Source of the DNA: Gynuella sunshinyii YC6258
Lineage (GTDB): Bacteria > Pseudomonadota > Gammaproteobacteria > Pseudomonadales > Natronospirillaceae
DNA length: 64,000 bases
Reading direction: 5' to 3'
Assembly (NCBI RefSeq): GCF_000940805.1
Contig: NZ_CP007142.1
Coordinates: 2,456,593-2,520,592, forward strand
Below are positions 48,341 to 58,586 of the stretch, one piece after another; position 1 is the stretch's first letter; each line of letters starts with the position of its first letter. The position numbers were made by a program, and so were the translations under genes. The notes under the pieces were generated by a model that had not been told where the DNA came from, did not search any database, and saw only the letters and a program-made list of their open reading frames with translations.

Positions 48341-48565
48341 CTAATCTTTCCAAAACGGTTTCTGAATTTCCCGACGCAGATCCGTTTTGGTTATTCCCAT
48401 ATCCTTCAACAGAAAACCAGATATCTCCATGAGTTGTTTGCGTTGCCGATAGTTTCTGTTCCAACGCCCCACTCGCCTTCCGATTTTTTTTAGTTTTTCT
48501 AATAGATTAAGCCTTGCCTTAAGCGGTGAAGAACACCCTGCTGCGCATTTATATGTGTTTTCCAT
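48341..48565 (-). CDS. DUF1127 (YjiS-like) small protein
   Basis: The 74-residue basic protein has the DUF1127 pattern RQRKQLMEISGFLLKDMGI and ends EIQKPFWKD. Related short DUF1127 proteins act in phosphate, carbon and RNA metabolism in Alphaproteobacteria. GGAG precedes the ATG. It abuts der tail to tail with no gap and is divergent from a LysR regulator, which is a recurring pair. Confidence 0.88.
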   Translation of the reverse strand: MENTYKCAAGCSSPLKARLNLLEKLKKIGRRVGRWNRNYRQRKQLMEISGFLLKDMGITKTDLRREIQKPFWKD

Positions 48566-48655
48566 CTTTTATCTCCTGGTCTTTTAGTGGTTAAAATAGG
48601 AAAACATTTACCGTATGAATAATGTTATTTTCTTAAAGACCTATTAGGAAAACTT

Positions 48656-49549
48656 ATGGATGACCGGTGGCCGCATTTTTTGAAAGCATTCTGGGTGCTG
48701 GATGTCGTTGTGCGAAAGGGGAGTTTTTCTGCGGCGGCTGAATGCTTAAATGTCAGCCAATCAGCTGTCAGTCAGCAGATTCGTTTGCTGGAGAGTGAAT
48801 ATGGTCCTTTGTTTGATCGTCATCCCAGGCAGTTGAAGCCAACGGAATCATGTCTTGGGTTGGCCGGCCATTTACGCAAGGGGTTCAGCCATATTGAAGA
48901 AGGGGTTATTGTCAGTCGCCAAAAAAGTAACCAGATTACCCTCTCTGTTTTGCCATCTATTGGCAGTGCATGGTTGATTCCCAGGTTGCATAAGTTTCAG
49001 GAATTATATCCAGATATCGAAGTTCGTCTGTCCATGAGTGGAGCGCTGGTTGATTTCTCTGATACTGGCCTTGATGCTGGCATCCGTTTGGGAACAGGGG
49101 ATTATCCTGACTTGATTGCCCGGCCATTATGCGATGATGAAGTATTTCTGGTATGCAGTCCCACCAGACTGAAAGAGTTCTCCCAGCCTCCGGTTTTTTC
49201 CGATTTACGACAACAATTACTGATTTATGATAACGCTCGTAGCGATCAAAACTGGCCGGCCTGGGTTAAGGCCACTGGACAGGATGATATTCCTGTGCGG
49301 CAGAAACTGATGATCAGCGACTCTGGTCAGGTAATCCGTTTGGCTTTGTCCGGGCGTGGTGTGGCTTTGGTGCGTAGGGTGTTGGTAGCGGATGAACTGG
49401 CTTCTGGCGAGCTGATCAAGCTGTTCGAAGTCAGTCTTAAGCTGACGAGTCAGTATTATTTTGTATTGCCTAAACGATCAAGGGGGCAGCCTGCAGTTGC
49501 TGTGTTTTATGAGTGGCTAAAATCCGAATTCGAGCCTTATCGCAGTTAA
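48656..49549 (+). CDS. LysR-family regulator, GcvA-like
   Basis: The 297-residue protein has an N-terminal winged helix (VRKGSFSAAAECLNVSQSAV and SQQIRLLESEYG) and a periplasmic-binding-like effector domain of the GcvA group. The likely target is the divergent DUF1127 gene 90 bases away. Its effector is unknown. AGGAAAA lies just before the ATG. It converges on xseA with a six-base gap. Confidence 0.92.
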   Translation: MDDRWPHFLKAFWVLDVVVRKGSFSAAAECLNVSQSAVSQQIRLLESEYGPLFDRHPRQLKPTESCLGLAGHLRKGFSHIEEGVIVSRQKSNQITLSVLPSIGSAWLIPRLHKFQELYPDIEVRLSMSGALVDFSDTGLDAGIRLGTGDYPDLIARPLCDDEVFLVCSPTRLKEFSQPPVFSDLRQQLLIYDNARSDQNWPAWVKATGQDDIPVRQKLMISDSGQVIRLALSGRGVALVRRVLVADELASGELIKLFEVSLKLTSQYYFVLPKRSRGQPAVAVFYEWLKSEFEPYRS

Positions 49550-49554
49550 TAGAT

Positions 49555-50919
49555 TCAGCCGTTCAGTTTTTTCTCTACTTTGGACAGTACTCGCCCCTGA
49601 TGTAGCCGGGTTTCGATGACATCGCCGACTTCGACCTGGGAGAGTGAAGTGATTGCTGTCTGCTGTTGGGACAACGTTATGCTATACCCCCGTTCCAGAG
49701 TGGCCAGCGGGCTGACGGCATTGAGCTCTCTGGCATTGGCTCTGAGTGCCTCAGATCGCTTTTGTATTATCAATCGTATTGCTTGTAACAGGGAGTTATG
49801 CGTGCGATTCAGTTCTTTCTTTAACTGATTCAGCGTTTCGTCCGGGGTATGACTCATGAGGCGCTGATGTTGCAAAATCAGCATTTGATTTGATTGATAA
49901 AGTGATTGTCGAATTGCTCTGGCCAGTTTTTCCTGCAGATTATCCAGGCGCCGGTTTTGTTCTGTCAGCAACTGTCCAGGATGACGCAGGCGTTTGTGAA
50001 GATGCTCCACGATCATGGACTTTTCTTGCAGAATTTTGCCCATTGCCCGCCACAGTATTGATTCATACTGATCCAGTGTTTGCATGTACTCTTGCTGATC
50101 CGGACTCAACAGTTCAGCCGCCGCAGATGGTGTCGGAGCTCTGACATCGGCTACGAAGTCAGCAATAGTGAAATCTATTTCATGACCAACTGCACTGACA
50201 ACCGGTATCTGGCTTGCCGCGATTGCTCTGGCGACACTTTCTTCATTGAAAGGCCATAAATCTTCCAGAGAGCCGCCACCGCGTCCCACAATCAGGACGT
50301 CGGCGCTGGCATGCTCATTAGCCAAAGTAATGGCCTTGCAGATCTGTGGTGCCGCGTTTTCACCTTGTACGGCCACCGGATATATCAGCACTTCAATAGC
50401 AGGGAAGCGGCGCTTGAGTACGGTAAGAATGTCCTGGATAGCCGCTCCGGTTGATGAGGTTATGACACCTATCCTGGTTATCCTGGATGGAAGTGGTTGT
50501 TTTTTGCCGGGATCAAACAGTCCCTCCAGTTCCAGCTTTTCCTTCAGAGCCAAAAAAGCCTGTTGCAGCGCACCTTCACCGGCTGGTCGGACAGAGGAGG
50601 CGATCAGTTGATAATCTCCTCTGGGCTCATACAGACTCAGACGGCCGGAAACAATGACAGAGTCTCCATGCTTTGGGATGTATCGACCTACAGAGGATTT
50701 AAACCAGGCCACTCTGATCTGTGCTTTGCTATCCTTTAATGTGAAGTAAATATGCCCTGATGCCGGTTTGGCCAGATTGGATATTTCCCCCTCAACGGCA
50801 ATACTTCCGTAATGGGTTTCCAGTAAAAAACGGATCTGGTGGTTGAGCTGCGTCACGCTCAGTGCTTGGGGGGGCGCTGTTGCAAAGGTTTCAGAATGAG
50901 GGGGTTGCTGGCCGGTCAT
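49555..50919 (-). CDS. xseA: Exodeoxyribonuclease VII large subunit
   Basis: The 454-residue nuclease subunit has an OB fold (HYGSIAVEGEISNLAKPASG) and the catalytic region with VGRGGGSLEDLWPFNEE and AVGHEIDFTIADFVADVRAPTP. With XseB it degrades single-stranded DNA. The reading frame can open at GTG 50928 or TTG 50925, but I take the ATG at 50919; AAGGAAG lies about 11 bases upstream. Confidence 0.95.
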   Translation of the reverse strand: MTGQQPPHSETFATAPPQALSVTQLNHQIRFLLETHYGSIAVEGEISNLAKPASGHIYFTLKDSKAQIRVAWFKSSVGRYIPKHGDSVIVSGRLSLYEPRGDYQLIASSVRPAGEGALQQAFLALKEKLELEGLFDPGKKQPLPSRITRIGVITSSTGAAIQDILTVLKRRFPAIEVLIYPVAVQGENAAPQICKAITLANEHASADVLIVGRGGGSLEDLWPFNEESVARAIAASQIPVVSAVGHEIDFTIADFVADVRAPTPSAAAELLSPDQQEYMQTLDQYESILWRAMGKILQEKSMIVEHLHKRLRHPGQLLTEQNRRLDNLQEKLARAIRQSLYQSNQMLILQHQRLMSHTPDETLNQLKKELNRTHNSLLQAIRLIIQKRSEALRANARELNAVSPLATLERGYSITLSQQQTAITSLSQVEVGDVIETRLHQGRVLSKVEKKLNG

Positions 50920-51226
50920 TATCAACACTGCTTCCTTAACCTGATTGGAGTGCCGATTATGGCAAAAGGGGCGGATGGCGCTGCTGTTGGTTTGGTTAAC
51001 TTAGGGAACGTGCAGGAAGGTTTTGATAAACCGGCATAGTGTCCCAAAGCGACCCTCAAAAATATATGACCCAGACTAAGGCAGCTTAGATAAACGCGCG
51101 ATTAAACCATAAAACTTTTATTGAGTCCAAATGCAGTTATAATGCCGCGCCAAATTTCCAGCCAGTAGTTCCAGGCTGATTTTCCTGTCAGCAGTGCGAA
51201 CTACATTGAGATGAGGTAGAACATAA
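50920..51226. promoter_or_regulatory. Divergent region xseA/guaB with guaB -10 box
   Basis: The clearest element is TATAAT at 51138-51143 followed by GCCGCGCC, a stringent-style discriminator, which would start a guaB leader of about 75 bases. A good -35 is not obvious. No ORF of substance lies here. Confidence 0.5.
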
Positions 51227-52696
51227 ATGCTTAGAATTAAAGACGATGCACTGACCTTTGACGACGTTCTTCTGGTTCCAGGTTATTCAGAAGTTCTGCC
51301 AAAAGATGTTTCTCTGAAAACTCGTGTCAGTCGGAATATCGAGCTTAATATCCCGCTGGTTTCAGCAGCGATGGATACTGTGACTGAGGCCCGTCTCGCA
51401 ATTGCCATGGCACAGGAAGGCGGCCTTGGTATCATTCATAAAAACATGACCATCGACGAGCAGGCAGCGCAAGTTCGTGCAGTGAAAAAGTTTGAGGCAG
51501 GTGTGGTTCGCGATCCAATTACCATTTCTGCTGACGCCACCGTTCGTGAGCTATTAACCCTGACCCGCGAAAACAATATTTCCGGTGTACCGGTGATGCG
51601 CGGTGACGATCTGGTCGGTATTGTGACCAGCCGTGATGTCCGCTTTGAGAAAGACATGTCTTTGCAGGTGGACCGTATTATGACTCCCAAAGAAAAACTG
51701 GTAACAGTTAAAGAGGGAGTGAGTGCGGAAGAGATTAAAGACTTGCTGCATCGCCATCGTATTGAAAAAGTGTTGATGGTAAACGATGAGTTCAAATTGA
51801 CGGGTTTGGTCACGGTTAAAGATATCAGTAAATCCCAGGCGTGGCCCAATGCCTCTAAGGATGTTGATGCCAGTTTGCGGGTGGGGGCTGCCGTTGGAAC
51901 CGGGGCAGACACCGGAGATCGGGTTGCGGCACTGGTCAAAGCGGGTGTGGATTTGATTATTGTTGATACCGCTCATGGTCACTCCAAAGGTGTGATTGAT
52001 CGGGTACGTTGGGTCAAACAGAATTTTCCTGAAGTGGATGTGGTCGGAGGCAACATTGCCACGGCGGCGGCGGCTCTGGCATTGGTCGAGGCTGGAGCCG
52101 ATGGCGTGAAAGTCGGCATTGGCCCTGGTTCCATTTGTACGACCCGGATTGTCGCCGGTATTGGGGTTCCGCAAATTACTGCGGTGGCAGATGTGGCAGA
52201 AGCATTAAAAGGTACTGGCATTCCAGTGATTGCCGACGGTGGCATTCGATATTCAGGTGATATTGCCAAAGCGATTGCGGCCGGTGCATCTGTCATTATG
52301 GCGGGGAGCATGTTTGCAGGTACCGATGAGTCTCCAGGAGAAGTTGAGCTGTTTCAGGGACGTGCCTATAAGTCCTATCGTGGCATGGGGTCATTAGGGG
52401 CGATGGCCCAGTCGCAGGGATCTTCAGACCGTTATTTTCAGACTGTTGAAAGCGGCGTGGAAAAACTGGTTCCCGAAGGTATTGAGGGTCGTATAGCGGT
52501 TAAAGGGCCCTTGGCTGCGGTATTGCATCAGCAGATGGGTGGGTTAAGAGCCTCCATGGGATATACCGGATGTCGCACAATCGAGGAAATGCGTACCAAG
52601 CCTGAGTTTGTCCGGATTACCGGTTCCGGTATCAAGGAATCTCATGTGCACGATGTGCAGATAACCAAAGAGGCACCGAACTACCGCCTGGGTTAA
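51227..52696 (+). CDS. guaB: IMP dehydrogenase
   Basis: The 489-residue enzyme oxidises IMP to XMP, the committed step to GMP. It has two CBS domains (about residues 95-200), the catalytic Cys in [11 protein letters not shown] and the flap SDRYFQ region. GAGG lies upstream. guaA follows, separated by a terminator. Confidence 0.98.
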   Translation: MLRIKDDALTFDDVLLVPGYSEVLPKDVSLKTRVSRNIELNIPLVSAAMDTVTEARLAIAMAQEGGLGIIHKNMTIDEQAAQVRAVKKFEAGVVRDPITISADATVRELLTLTRENNISGVPVMRGDDLVGIVTSRDVRFEKDMSLQVDRIMTPKEKLVTVKEGVSAEEIKDLLHRHRIEKVLMVNDEFKLTGLVTVKDISKSQAWPNASKDVDASLRVGAAVGTGADTGDRVAALVKAGVDLIIVDTAHGHSKGVIDRVRWVKQNFPEVDVVGGNIATAAAALALVEAGADGVKVGIGPGSICTTRIVAGIGVPQITAVADVAEALKGTGIPVIADGGIRYSGDIAKAIAAGASVIMAGSMFAGTDESPGEVELFQGRAYKSYRGMGSLGAMAQSQGSSDRYFQTVESGVEKLVPEGIEGRIAVKGPLAAVLHQQMGGLRASMGYTGCRTIEEMRTKPEFVRITGSGIKESHVHDVQITKEAPNYRLG

Positions 52697-52711
52697 GCTG
52701 TTCGAATTTTG

Positions 52712-52738
52712 ACGGGCTGCGGCCCGTTTTTTCTTTTT
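52712..52738 (+). terminator. Intrinsic terminator between guaB and guaA
   Basis: ACGGGC-TGCG-GCCCGT followed by TTTTTTCTTTTT is a strong terminator 15 bases after the guaB stop and only about 30 bases before guaA. The two are usually one operon, so it may set their ratio or mark an unlinked guaA promoter. Confidence 0.85.
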
Positions 52739-52769
52739 GCTCGTATATTTTTGTTGGAGTATCCACGAC

Positions 52770-54347
52770 ATGGCTCATTTGGACATTCATTCCCAAAAAA
52801 TCCTGATTCTGGATTTTGGTTCTCAATACACGCAACTCATTGCCCGTCGGGTACGGGAGATCGGTGTCTATTGTGAGCTGCATGCTTTTGATATGTCGGA
52901 AGAAGACATTAAAGCCTTCCAGCCCAATGCCATCATTTTATCTGGTGGGCCGGAGTCTGTGACTGCTGGAGACACCCCCCGGGTGCCTCAGGTGGTGTTT
53001 GAAATGGGGTTGCCGGTACTGGGTGTCTGCTACGGCATGCAGGCGATGGCTGCACAGATGGGAGGGCAGGTATCCACCTCTGATCACCGCGAATTTGGAT
53101 ATGCCGAAGTCAAAGTCGAAGGTGATTCAAAGCTGTTGGGCGGTTTGTCTGATCGTCATGATAATGAGGCAGACCTGTTGGATGTCTGGATGAGTCATGG
53201 CGATAAGGTAACGGCCATGCCGGAAGGGTTTAGTTTGATGGCTTCCACGCCCAGCTGCCCGATTGCCGGGATGGCGGATGAGAAACGTCGTTTTTATGGC
53301 GTACAGTTTCACCCTGAAGTCACTCATACTCTGAAGGGCAAAGAAATTCTGGACCGCTTTGTCCGTACCATTGCCGGTTGTGATGGATTATGGACTTCCG
53401 ACAATATCATTGATGACCTGGTGGATAAGGTTCGTGCACAGGTGGGGAGTGCTAAAGTGCTGCTGGCTTTGTCTGGCGGTGTCGACTCTTCAGTGGTCGC
53501 GGCCTTGCTGCATAAGGCAATCGGCGAGCAGCTGACCTGCGTATTCGTTGATAATGGCCTGTTACGTAAAAATGAGGGCGATATGGTGATGTCCATGTTT
53601 GCCGAAAACATGGGCGTAAAAGTGATACGCGCCAATGCTGAAGACTTGTTTTTAACGCGCTTGCAAGGTGTTTCGGATCCGGAGCAGAAGCGGAAAATCA
53701 TTGGTAATACATTTATCGAAGTCTTTGACACTGAGGCTGGCAAACTCAAAGACGTGAACTTCCTTGCACAGGGTACGATCTATCCAGACGTCATTGAATC
53801 CGCAGCATCCAAAACCGGCAAGGCACATGTGATCAAATCCCACCATAATGTGGGAGGTCTTCCGGAAGATATGAAATTCGAACTGGTTGAGCCATTGCGC
53901 GAACTGTTTAAAGATGAGGTTCGCAAGCTGGGCCTCGCGCTTGGGTTGCCTTACGACATGGTTTATCGCCATCCATTTCCAGGTCCGGGATTGGGGGTGA
54001 GAATTCTTGGTGAAGTGAAAAAGGAATACGCAGATATTCTGCGTGAGGCCGACGCCATTTTCATTGAGGAATTGCACCGCGCTGACTGGTACCACAAGAC
54101 CAGTCAATCATTTGCGGTATTCCTGCCGGTCAAATCCGTAGGAGTGGTTGGTGACGGCCGTCGCTATGAATGGGTTATTTCACTCAGAGCTGTGGAGACA
54201 GTGGATTTCATGACCGCCCGTTGGGCCCATCTGCCTTATGAACTGATCGAACGCGTATCAAACCGCATCATCAATGAAATCGAACACGTTTCCAGGGTGG
54301 TATACGATGTTTCCAGCAAGCCTCCTGCGACAATTGAGTGGGAGTAA
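52770..54347 (+). CDS. guaA: GMP synthase (glutamine-hydrolysing)
   Basis: The 525-residue enzyme makes GMP from XMP, ATP and glutamine. The glutaminase nucleophile is C87 (GVCYGMQ), the ATP pyrophosphatase loop is [14 protein letters not shown], and the C-terminal dimer domain includes [11 protein letters not shown]. The ATG at 52770 gives the normal length. Confidence 0.98.
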   Translation: MAHLDIHSQKILILDFGSQYTQLIARRVREIGVYCELHAFDMSEEDIKAFQPNAIILSGGPESVTAGDTPRVPQVVFEMGLPVLGVCYGMQAMAAQMGGQVSTSDHREFGYAEVKVEGDSKLLGGLSDRHDNEADLLDVWMSHGDKVTAMPEGFSLMASTPSCPIAGMADEKRRFYGVQFHPEVTHTLKGKEILDRFVRTIAGCDGLWTSDNIIDDLVDKVRAQVGSAKVLLALSGGVDSSVVAALLHKAIGEQLTCVFVDNGLLRKNEGDMVMSMFAENMGVKVIRANAEDLFLTRLQGVSDPEQKRKIIGNTFIEVFDTEAGKLKDVNFLAQGTIYPDVIESAASKTGKAHVIKSHHNVGGLPEDMKFELVEPLRELFKDEVRKLGLALGLPYDMVYRHPFPGPGLGVRILGEVKKEYADILREADAIFIEELHRADWYHKTSQSFAVFLPVKSVGVVGDGRRYEWVISLRAVETVDFMTARWAHLPYELIERVSNRIINEIEHVSRVVYDVSSKPPATIEWE

Positions 54348-54409
54348 GAGTAACCGGCGTTGCTGGATCGTTTCTGACAATGCCTGGTGCCAATAGGTAA
54401 TCAATCCAA

Positions 54410-54437
54410 AAACCCAGTGCTATTGCTGGGTTTTTTG
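54410..54437 (+). terminator. Intrinsic terminator after guaA
   Basis: AACCCAG and CTGGGTT pair around an eight-base loop, with A-rich and T-rich arms and a TTTTTTGTTTTT tail. It is the last landmark of the core region; the 200 bases after it (to 54639) carry no recognisable gene. Confidence 0.9.
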
Positions 54438-54639
54438 TTTTTGAATGCCATGAAAGGTGAGCTTGCTCGTTCATAGTATTGAACCAATACGGGCAAAGGT
54501 CTATCTCGCAGCCTCGGACAGAGCACCACCGGGTTCGGGGGCGTTTCAGAGTTCATAAAATAAAGCACGTTAAGCCAAACCCAATAGAACAGCCGTTGCA
54601 CTTAGGATTAAAGGCCATCGTGGAAGCATCGATGTCAAC

Positions 54640-55524
54640 TCAAGTGCTTTCTTGCAGAATGCCCTCAACGAACTCGGCGAACAAACGCGCCTTGGCTGTG
54701 GCAAGGCGCCCCGTGGGAAATACTGCCCATAGGTCAGTGTCAGGCAGCGACCAACTCTCCAGCAGGCGAAGCACACGACCCTCGGCCAACTCAGGCGCGA
54801 ACATCCAGTCCGAGGCAATGGTTAGACCCATATCAGCGAGCACGGCGGCACGGATGCCTTCGGCGGCACTGAAGCGTGCTCGTCCATTTACCAGAACGGA
54901 TACTTCCGTTGTCTCCCGATGGAATTTCCACACATTGTTCATCTGGCTGTAGACGATAGTTTCGTGGTTGGCCAGGTCGGCGGGTACCTGCGGTGTTCCC
55001 TTTCGCTTCAAGTATTCGGCGGTCGCCAGCACTGAGCAGCGCGAAGACGCCAGTTTACGCGCCACGGCGCTGCTATCGGCCAGTGTTCCCATTCTCAACG
55101 AGATGTCGATTCCTTCCGCGATCAGGTCAATCATTCGGTCATCCAACACTACGTCTATATCGAGACCGGGATGTGCCTCAAGGAACTGTGGCAGGCGCGG
55201 AATGATATGCAGGCGCGCGAATGTGGGTGCTGCCGAGATGCGCAGCCGGCCGGACAGTCCCTCACCGGCTCCCCGTGCGGCCAGCTCGGCCTCGTCCGCC
55301 TCCTGTATGGCCAGGAGCGCCCGTTCGTAGAAGCGCAAACCCGCTTCGGTCGGTGTCAACCCGTGCGTAGAACGCAGTAAGAGCTTCACTTGCAGCCGCT
55401 GCTCCAGCTGCGCCACGGTTTTGGACACCGCCGGTTGCCCAACGTCCAGCACGCGGGCAGCGCCTGAAAACGAACCGGCTTCCACCACGCGTACGAAGAC
55501 GATCATTGCCTGCAATCGATCCAT
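54640..55524 (-). CDS. LysR-family regulator of the divergent GST-crotonase-Prx-SDR operon
   Basis: The 294-residue protein has a LysR winged helix (VEAGSFSGAARVLDVGQPAV and SKTVAQLEQRL) and the CrgA-type effector domain. The frame extends upstream to 56301, but the ATG at 55524 starts the LysR domain and the rest would cover the next gene. The 126-base divergent region should hold its operator. GC is visibly higher than in the preceding genes. The regulon is presumably the four-gene operon. Confidence 0.9.
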   Translation of the reverse strand: MDRLQAMIVFVRVVEAGSFSGAARVLDVGQPAVSKTVAQLEQRLQVKLLLRSTHGLTPTEAGLRFYERALLAIQEADEAELAARGAGEGLSGRLRISAAPTFARLHIIPRLPQFLEAHPGLDIDVVLDDRMIDLIAEGIDISLRMGTLADSSAVARKLASSRCSVLATAEYLKRKGTPQVPADLANHETIVYSQMNNVWKFHRETTEVSVLVNGRARFSAAEGIRAAVLADMGLTIASDWMFAPELAEGRVLRLLESWSLPDTDLWAVFPTGRLATAKARLFAEFVEGILQEST

Positions 55525-55650
55525 GTCATTCCTACTTGGAATAGATGTTATTGCTAGATCATATCTGCCATTCCTGTAAATAGACAACCATAATTCGATC
55601 AACAGCCTGTAGTGCTGAATATCCAACATTTTAAGAACAAGGAAATAATC

Positions 55651-56289
55651 ATGATCGAGGTCTACGCCTATGCCACCCCGAACAGCATCAAGGTGCCTAT
55701 CGCACTGGAAGAGCTGGGGCTGGATTACACCCTGCACTCTGTCAACGTAAAACAAGGGGAACAACAGCAGACGCAATTTCTCGCGCTCAATCCGAATGCC
55801 AAAGTGCCGGTACTCGTGCACACCGACACCGCAAGCAGCGAGCCTCTGGTGTTGAGTGAGTCGGCTGCCATCCTGGTTTATCTGGCCGAACGCCAGGGTC
55901 AGTTGCTGCCCGCCACCGGCGAAGCGCGCGCCCGCGTGTTCGAGCAGCTGTTCTTTCACGCTTCGGCCGTCAGTCCAAGCTTTGGCAACGCGGGCTTTTT
56001 TACCAAGCTGGCCAGCGAGCCGCAGCCACTGGCACAACAACGATTCTCCGGCGAGGCCGAGCGCGTGACCAGGTTGCTTGATGAACTGCTCGCCGAACGC
56101 AGCTTCATTGCCGGCGACGACTACAGCATCGCCGACATCGCTCATTTCGGTTGGTTCTGGCGCCGTGCTTTCGCCGGCGTGGAGCTGGAGGCTTATCCGA
56201 ATCTGTCTCGCTGGTACGCCGCTGTTGAACAGCGTCCCGCCGTACAGCGCGCCATCACACGTATCAACGCGCTTGTCGCGTCCGCTTGA
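55651..56289 (+). CDS. Glutathione S-transferase family protein
   Basis: The 212-residue protein has an N-terminal thioredoxin fold (IEVYAYATPNSIKVPIALEE, NPNAKVPVLV, LSESAAILVYLAE) and an all-helical C-terminal domain (YSIADIAHFGWFW). It resembles the YfcG/Nu-type group. AAGGAAA precedes the ATG at 55651. First gene of the operon divergent from LysR. Confidence 0.93.
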   Translation: MIEVYAYATPNSIKVPIALEELGLDYTLHSVNVKQGEQQQTQFLALNPNAKVPVLVHTDTASSEPLVLSESAAILVYLAERQGQLLPATGEARARVFEQLFFHASAVSPSFGNAGFFTKLASEPQPLAQQRFSGEAERVTRLLDELLAERSFIAGDDYSIADIAHFGWFWRRAFAGVELEAYPNLSRWYAAVEQRPAVQRAITRINALVASA

Positions 56290-56321
56290 AAACCCAATCA
56301 CTCACAACTGAGGAAATAACT

Positions 56322-57092
56322 ATGTCCCGCTTCGATAACTACCGCAATACCTATCCCAATGCTCGCTTGACCCGGTCACCCGACGGCGTGCTCGAAATCG
56401 CCCTGCACACCAACGGGGACAAGCTCGTCTTCGACGGTCACACGCACGAACAGTTTGTCGATCTGTTTCACGACGTTGGCAGTGACCCCGACAACCGCGT
56501 GGTGATTCTTACCGGCAGCGGCGATGCGTTTATGGACGCGATCAGCCCCGAGGGCTTCGACTTCTTCACGCCGCGCGGTTACGACAAGATCTTCCGCGAA
56601 GGCAAGAAGGTGCTGATGAATATCCTCGACATTGAGGTGCCGCTGATCGCCGCACTCAATGGCCCGGTGTTATTGCATTCCGAATACGCGCTGCTGGCCG
56701 ACATCGTGCTGGCCACACCGGATACGGTGTTCCAGGACAAGCCGCATTTTGATTTCGGCATCGTGCCTGGCGATGGCGTCAACCTGTTGTGGCCGGAAGT
56801 GATCGGCAGCGTGCGCGGTCGTTATTTCATCCTCACCCGCCAACAACTCGATGCGCAGACTGCAAAGGAATGGGGCGCTGTCAACGAAGTCGTCCCAGCC
56901 GAGCGCTTGTTAGCGCGTGCCCATGAGATCGCCAGTGAACTGGCGAAGTTGCCACCGCTGACCAGTCGCTACACCCGCATCGCACTGACTCAGAAACTGC
57001 GCCGGATCATCGACGAAGGTGCTGGTTATGGTTTGGCGCTGGAAGGCATCAGTGCGGCCGACGTGGCGCGTTCGATGAATCCGTCTGCCTGA
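56322..57092 (+). CDS. Crotonase (enoyl-CoA hydratase/isomerase) family protein, altered active site
   Basis: The 256-residue protein has the crotonase fold: VVILTGSGDAF, IAALNGPVLLHSEYALLADI and IVPGDGVNLLWPEVIGS. The hydratase Glu of the first motif may be kept (E121 in SEYALL), but the usual GGG before it is LLHS. The second catalytic Glu (PE in hydratases) is replaced by PH (H142) with one extra residue. It may therefore be an isomerase, hydrolase or non-CoA enzyme. Known close relatives are annotated only as enoyl-CoA hydratase-like. GAGGAAA upstream. Confidence 0.85.
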   Translation: MSRFDNYRNTYPNARLTRSPDGVLEIALHTNGDKLVFDGHTHEQFVDLFHDVGSDPDNRVVILTGSGDAFMDAISPEGFDFFTPRGYDKIFREGKKVLMNILDIEVPLIAALNGPVLLHSEYALLADIVLATPDTVFQDKPHFDFGIVPGDGVNLLWPEVIGSVRGRYFILTRQQLDAQTAKEWGAVNEVVPAERLLARAHEIASELAKLPPLTSRYTRIALTQKLRRIIDEGAGYGLALEGISAADVARSMNPSA

Positions 57093-57157
57093 TTTTCGTA
57101 ACAAGTAAGTCAGACGCTGATGTCTGACCCGTCATTCCCTTTTGAGGAGATTTTCCC

Positions 57158-57823
57158 ATGTCACTGCAAGACAAACTTGATGCCTTCAAGGCTGACTACG
57201 AAGCCGGCAAGCCGCCTTACAGCGTGCCGTATTCAGTCATCGAAACCATGCATCGCGCCACTGCTGAACTGATTGCGTCCGATGCTGCGCAAAAGGCACT
57301 GAAGGCTGGCGACAAAGCACCTGCTTTCACGCTTAATGACCCGGATGGCAAGCCGGTATCATCCACCGATCTGCTGCGCCAAGGACCGCTGGTAGTGACG
57401 TTCTACCGCGGTGTCTGGTGTCCGTACTGCAATATGGAATTGCAGGCGCTGCAAGCCGTGTTGCCGGATATCCGTGCAGCCGGTGCCAACGTAGTGGCGA
57501 TCTCGCCGCAGGTGGCCGCCAACAGTCGCAAGTCGGTGCGCCAGAACAAGCTGGAATTCCCAATTCTGTCGGACGCACACAATGATGTGGCTGCCGCATT
57601 CGGCCTGCGTTTCGAGTTGCAGGACTACCTGGTCGAACTCTACAAGTCGTTGAAGAACGACTTGCCTGCGTTCAATGGTGATCCGAGCTGGACGTTGCCA
57701 ATGCCCGCGCGCTACGTCATCGCACCGGACGGCACCATCGTTTATGCCGAAGTGAATCCCGACTACACCCGTCGCCCCGATCCGTCGGAAATGCTGCCGG
57801 CCATTCGCAAGGCCGCGGTTTGA
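57158..57823 (+). CDS. Peroxiredoxin-like (AhpC/TSA) protein
   Basis: The 221-residue protein has a thioredoxin fold with FYRGVWCPYCNMELQAL, in which CPYC takes the peroxidatic position, and the strand VVAISPQVAANSRKS. Peroxiredoxin-like proteins of this group reduce peroxides or act as thiol oxidoreductases. GAGGAG precedes the ATG. Third gene of the operon. Confidence 0.88.
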   Translation: MSLQDKLDAFKADYEAGKPPYSVPYSVIETMHRATAELIASDAAQKALKAGDKAPAFTLNDPDGKPVSSTDLLRQGPLVVTFYRGVWCPYCNMELQALQAVLPDIRAAGANVVAISPQVAANSRKSVRQNKLEFPILSDAHNDVAAAFGLRFELQDYLVELYKSLKNDLPAFNGDPSWTLPMPARYVIAPDGTIVYAEVNPDYTRRPDPSEMLPAIRKAAV

Positions 57824-57869
57824 ATCACCCGAATGCTGCTCGCTGCATGGCGAGCGGCGAGGAGTCATC

Positions 57870-58586
57870 ATGTCACGCACTTTTCTCATTACTGGCGCAA
57901 GCAAAGGCATCGGCTTCGCGCTTTCGACACGACTTGCCGCTGCCGGGCATCACGTCGTTGGTTTGGCGCGCACCGCGCCGAGTGAATTTCCCGGCACATT
58001 TATTCCCGTCGATCTGAGCGACGATGAGGCCACACGCATGGCGTTGCACGACATCGCGCAACGCTTCGCACTGGATGGCGTGGTGAACAACGTTGGCCTC
58101 GTCCGTCCCGCGTTGCTGGCTGATGTTACCTTGCCCGCGCTGGATGAAGTCTTCAACGTCAATCTGCATCCCGCGCTGTTGGCCGTGCAGGCAGCGTTGC
58201 CCGGGATGAGAGCAAGAGGCTGGGGCCGCATCGTCAACATTTCCAGCCTGACCATTCTTGGCATGCCGCAACGTACCGCTTACGCAGCAGCCAAGGCGGC
58301 ACTGGTCAGCTTCACCCGCAGCTGGGCACTGGAACTGGCCGATACCGGCATCACGGTTAATGCGGTAGCCCCCGGCCCAACCGAAACCGAATTGTTCCGC
58401 GCCAACAATCCGCCAAGCAGCGAAGGAGAGCGGCGTTATCTTGCGGGCGTGCCAATGGGGCGATTCGGGAAGCCCGATGAAATCGCAGCGACCATCGCGT
58501 TCCTGTTGTCTGAAAATGCTGGATTCATGACCGGACAGACCTTGCATGTCGATGGTGGTGCGTCTCTCGGACGCACCGCATTCTGA
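57870..58586 (+). CDS. SDR-family oxidoreductase
   Basis: The 238-residue protein has TGASKGIG (residues 8-15) for NAD(P), the catalytic Ser in NISSLT and YAAAK, and ends with GQTLHVDGGASLGR. It resembles 3-oxoacyl-ACP reductase-type dehydrogenases; the substrate is unknown. GAGGAG precedes the ATG. Last gene of the operon, followed by a 305-base convergent gap. Confidence 0.92.
   Translation: MSRTFLITGASKGIGFALSTRLAAAGHHVVGLARTAPSEFPGTFIPVDLSDDEATRMALHDIAQRFALDGVVNNVGLVRPALLADVTLPALDEVFNVNLHPALLAVQAALPGMRARGWGRIVNISSLTILGMPQRTAYAAAKAALVSFTRSWALELADTGITVNAVAPGPTETELFRANNPPSSEGERRYLAGVPMGRFGKPDEIAATIAFLLSENAGFMTGQTLHVDGGASLGRTAF

Noticed and set aside
48597-48653. TAGGAAAAC direct repeat (48597 and 48645) in the DUF1127/LysR gap as LysR operator
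   Set aside because: The second copy serves as the LysR ribosome site, so the repeat may be coincidence; no T-N11-A palindrome with dyad symmetry was evident.
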